The translations under genes were made by a program, and so were the position numbers. A DNA stretch of 64,000 bases, from assembly GCA_964543795.1 (NCBI GenBank), contig CAZIZN010000028.1, positions 1-64,000 on the forward strand. The letters run 5' to 3'. Shown in pieces: positions 63,101-64,000 of the stretch. The notes beneath the pieces were generated by a model. The model saw only the letters and a list, made by a program, of their open reading frames with translations, made no database searches and was not told where the DNA came from. Each line of letters begins with the position of its first letter. Positions within the stretch are counted from its first letter, which is position 1. This DNA is from JACKIC01 sp964543795. GTDB taxonomy: Bacteria; Planctomycetota; UBA1135; UBA2386.

Positions 63101-63580
63101 GCGCGTGGCCAGGAAGTCCTTGTCGTTGCCCGTGTGCCGCAACAGGAACAGCCCGACCTCGTCGAGCAGCTTGCGGTTGCGCAGGACGTTGAAGGTGAAG
63201 TAGCTGCCCATGCCACAGCCGGCGAACACGCCGATCGGGCCGGGGAACCGCCCGGGAACGTGCGTCGAGTCCTCCAGCGCCTCCCAGACGCATTCGAGGA
63301 AGTGGCGGTGCTGGGGGTCCATGATCGCCGCCTCCTTCGGGCTGAAGCCGAAGAACTCGGGGTCGAACTGGTCCATGCCCTCCAACACGACCCCAGCCTT
63401 CACGTAGCGCGGGTCACGAAGCAGCTGCGGCGGGACGCCCTCGGCGAGCAGCTCCGCGTCGGTGAACGTGCGCACCGACTCGTGCCCGCGCACCAGGTTG
63501 CGCCAAAAATCGCCGAGGGTCGGGGCGTCAGGAAGGCGCACGGCCAGCCCGACGACTGCGATGTCTTGTTCTCCGGTCAT
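57155..63580 (-). CDS. Single-module type I polyketide synthase (KS-AT-KR-DH-ACP-TE)
   Basis: The 2,141-residue enzyme has KS at about 4-430 (C178 in QTACSTS, H314 in ECHGTGTEIGDP, H353 in NIGHLDTAAG), AT at 530-830 (S627 in GHSLGE), KR at about 905-1355 (NADP loop TYLITGGLGGIAS, S1307/Y1320/N1324), DH-type hot-dog domain at about 1395-1660 (H1405 in DEHRTGQGHALVPGTG, D1581 in HPALLDLATG), ACP at about 1765-1830 (S1795 in LGGHSLIA) and a C-terminal thioesterase (S1942 in GGFSGGG, His in VPGDHDSM). No ER is seen. KR lies before DH, opposite to the usual order. The start at 63580 is set by homology (MTGEQDIAVVGLAVRLPDAP). It forms an operon with a GT2 gene. Product unknown. Confidence 0.93.
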   Translation of the reverse strand: MTGEQDIAVVGLAVRLPDAPTLGDFWRNLVRGHESVRTFTDAELLAEGVPPQLLRDPRYVKAGVVLEGMDQFDPEFFGFSPKEAAIMDPQHRHFLECVWEALEDSTHVPGRFPGPIGVFAGCGMGSYFTFNVLRNRKLLDEVGLFLLRHTGNDKDFLATRVSYCLDLRGPSINIQTACSTSLVAIHYAAQSLLSGECDMAVAGGVTFEIPHRRGYVYHEGEVLSPDGHCRAFDHRSRGTVFGSGATVVVLRRLADALQDGDHVYAVVKGSSVNNDGARKVGYLAPSVDGQAAAMAEAMALAGVDPDDISYVECHGTGTEIGDPIEVSALTQAFAGSKRRQYCGLGSVKTNIGHLDTAAGAASFIKACLSLHHEEIPPSLNFEAPNPLIDFVNSPFYVNDRLRPWRRGGKPRYASVNSLGVGGTNAHVVLAEAPNVEPASLAGSATLPGVLVWSARNARSLDDYARRLAAHLRAHPDQHVLDVASTLAHGRQAFPKRRVTAFRDREHALRLLEGEEQKQVHTHTATESAKVVFLFPGGGAQHRHMARGLYATDVLFREHADRGLRQLAGLVDVDVRELWLGDAMDAAEVDRQLDRLSIQLPLIFLVEYSLAQCWLARGVRPTALLGHSLGEYSAACLAGVFSFEDCLRLVALRGRLLEPLQGGAMISVPLSAAECQRRMPASLDLATVNAPELCVISGPAAEVHAFAAKLAEEGIECQVLRIPVAGHSRMLDPVLDEFGAFLRTMRFSAPKLAFVSNRTGTWITEQQATSPQYWVDHLRNTVLFAAGVDLLVRDGRNVFVEVGPGRTLSSLVRLHPSWTADRSAIPSLRHPEERIDDEVYWRSAHARLWAAGVEVPLEDLVPVPRRRLSLPTYAFRHQRYWVDADPAGQEDRTGTNDRVDDVAKWQWVPEWQRCDAPAPAAAAEPGTWLVFVDELGVGKRLAARLRGRKLDVVEVHLGDSFGKLGEGRYAIAPELGREGYDALLRELAASGRQLRGVAHLWLLTRDHGFRPGSSFFHRCEEQGFYSLFFLAQALGGEDLPEDCRIVVFANELDGPADAARIAAVRPEKALVLGPGLCMPRELPGVQCRVVDLEVRLDRWGRTDRGALDQLAAVAERELAARDSGQFAWRGDTRSRLAHAARELPPARTELPARLRERGTYLITGGLGGIASLVAEWLARTSRARLILVTRRSLPPRDQWDRHLASAPGPVSQAIQKVRWLESLGAEVHVATADIADVVQLRAAIAEARGRFGPVHGVFHAAGVVQDELMANKEQATIERVLAPKVQGSLVLAEVLGDEPLDFTVLFSSTSAILGPPGQVDYVAANAFLNALARQRSAAGRPTVALQWGTWNRVGMTASLDAGRAAEAGRPEAIAQPLLQEKVQVTADEAVLTGRLAASTHWLLDEHRTGQGHALVPGTGFLELAAESLAAVGESMPFEVRDLYFFRPLYVPDGQSRAIRAHLRRSIEGYELEVESEVVLDEPGGSGKHGWQTHAQARIVLGHLQPPERVDLAAISARCLDVRRPVGADWIPSPQEANLRFGPRWRVVRELRYGDGEALATVALDESFAGDLASHRLHPALLDLATGYAMELVPGYDPRNLWVPLAYRSFRVHDRLPREVRSWVRRCVALGTGGDLVSTDLVLAAPDGRVLVEIEGFQMRRLAADQEFALAGAPVAAKPDHAPRGAVSGAEQLLAENIQKGIRQAEGVEALARVLAGELPVETVLTPVPLPGLLEELGKVQLVPDNAGTRFARPELDNEYVAPRDDVEQGLVRLWEELLGIDAVGVKDDFFALGGHSLIAVRLFAKIKKTYRIDYPMSVLFEAPTIEALAARMRQDGVAGASSLPSPAAAPAPQSRYRHLVAMHPSRHGDGTPFFLVAGMFGNVLNLRHLAQLIGADRPFYGLQARGLFGDMQPHTTFEEAARDYLEEVRSVQPHGPYLLGGFSGGGLTAYEMARQLRAAGEEVSILVMLDTPLPGFEWAGRLDRLKIQWQRLRRGGVGHLWQMVRNRLRWEMEKVQRRLGGEPLVEEPATFHSEAIEIAFRKALDAYRLEPQPLRVWLFRPPLPKVYDLGGGRYANKDRMLVHHDNRWTPYVRELHVVEVPGDHDSMVLEPNVRSLAAEVRRAIDAATRPAAAPAARAPALV

Positions 63581-63771
63581 GGCGTGATCGCGACCCTTCG
63601 GACGCGATCGTGTCCGACGAGGTGGCGAGAGATCTGGCGGGCGAGCAGGATACCGACCAGGGTGCCCGGCTCGTCTTCGAATCGGCAATCCGACGGCATC
63701 TACTCCAGCCTCTCCACGTCGATTCCCGACACAAGTCGCAGGCCTCCGACCCGCCCGCTGCCGACGCTCCC

Positions 63772-64000
63772 GTGCAGATCCTCACCGTCATCGTCAACTA
63801 CCGCTCCGCCCCGCTCACGATCGCGTGCCTGGAGTCGCTCGCCGAGGAGCGCCAACGCGTGCCGGGAATGTCCGTCGTCGTCGTCGACAACGAATCCGGC
63901 GACGACTCGGTCGCGATGCTGCGGACGGCCGTGGACCAGAACGCCTGGCACGCCTGGGTGGAGATCCGGCCCACCGGACGCAACGGCGGATTCGCGTTCG
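63772..64000 (+). CDS. Family 2 glycosyltransferase (partial, N-terminus)
   Basis: The visible 76 residues read VQILTVIVNYRSAPLTIACL, then VVVVDNESGDDSVAML and the RNGGFAF pattern, the start of a GT2 rhamnosyl-type family (NYRxxxxTxxCLxSL plus DNxSxDxS). I used the GTG at 63772; the frame stays open upstream to about 63601, so a longer N-terminus is possible. It is divergent from the PKS and cut by the window end. Confidence 0.8.
   Translation, partial: MQILTVIVNYRSAPLTIACLESLAEERQRVPGMSVVVVDNESGDDSVAMLRTAVDQNAWHAWVEIRPTGRNGGFAF

Noticed and set aside
1..64000. tRNA, rRNA, CRISPR or mobile element signatures
   Set aside because: I looked for clover-leaf TTCGAnnC-type tRNA ends, repeat-spacer arrays, transposase motifs and flanking inverted repeats and saw none. 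A covariance search would be needed for small RNAs.

Overview
The window is about 70 % G+C and almost fully coding. Most genes lie on the minus strand in long, tightly packed and often translationally coupled operons. It is a chromosomal housekeeping region of a free-living, diderm-type bacterium: a meso-DAP peptidoglycan pathway, a type IV pilus secretin, many lipoproteins and aerotolerance (Bat) genes. The RNase E/G with a large insert in its S1 domain, the HEAT-repeat proteins next to MoxR/DUF58/Bat genes and the loosened ribosomal and dcw gene orders suggest a deep-branching high-GC Planctomycetota-like lineage. This is inference; Acidobacteriota or Myxococcota-like groups are not excluded.

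Region 1 (1-4,560, minus strand): S10 ribosomal operon rpsJ-rplD-rplW-rplB-rpsS-rplV-rpsC-rplP-rpmC, without rplC (L3), behind a good sigma70-type promoter. Region 2 (4,561-9,620): rplU-rpmA-obgE-pilT-EF-G-like paralogue, also with a clear promoter. Region 3 (9,731-12,400): RNase E/G with a roughly 385-nt structured leader. Region 4 (12,496-17,588): pilM-pilN-pilO/P fusion-pilQ, the type IV pilus alignment complex and secretin. Region 5 (17,902-19,379): hpf, ptsN and an HPr gene.

Region 6 (19,516-33,030): a division and cell-wall (dcw) cluster, mraZ-rsmH-ftsL-ftsI-murE-murF-mraY-ftsW-[LysM protein]-murG-murC-murB. It lacks murD, ddl, ftsQ, ftsA and ftsZ, and is preceded by a periodic array of MraZ-type operator boxes over the promoter. 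Region 7 (33,149-37,270): a lipoprotein, a Cys-rich protein, a HEAT lipoprotein, a YghO-like acyl/acetyltransferase, a small membrane protein and a hemerythrin. Region 8 (37,344-49,222): a nine-gene operon HEAT protein-membrane protein-MoxR-DUF58-lipoprotein-BatA-BatB-BatC-BatD/E. Region 9 (49,274-56,116): EamA permease, RNA m5U methyltransferase, alpha/beta hydrolase, NAD(P)HX epimerase, RecG and a UDP-sugar pyrophosphorylase. Region 10 (56,129-64,000): a single-module type I polyketide synthase (KS-AT-KR-DH-ACP-TE) between two family 2 glycosyltransferases, suggestive of a glycolipid or glycosylated polyketide pathway.

I saw no rRNA, tRNA, CRISPR array, insertion sequence or prophage. The best candidates for new biology are the MraZ-box array, the LysM protein inside dcw, the RNase E/G leader and S1 insert, the PilO-PilP and BatD-BatE fusions, the missing L3 gene and the unusual KR-before-DH polyketide synthase.
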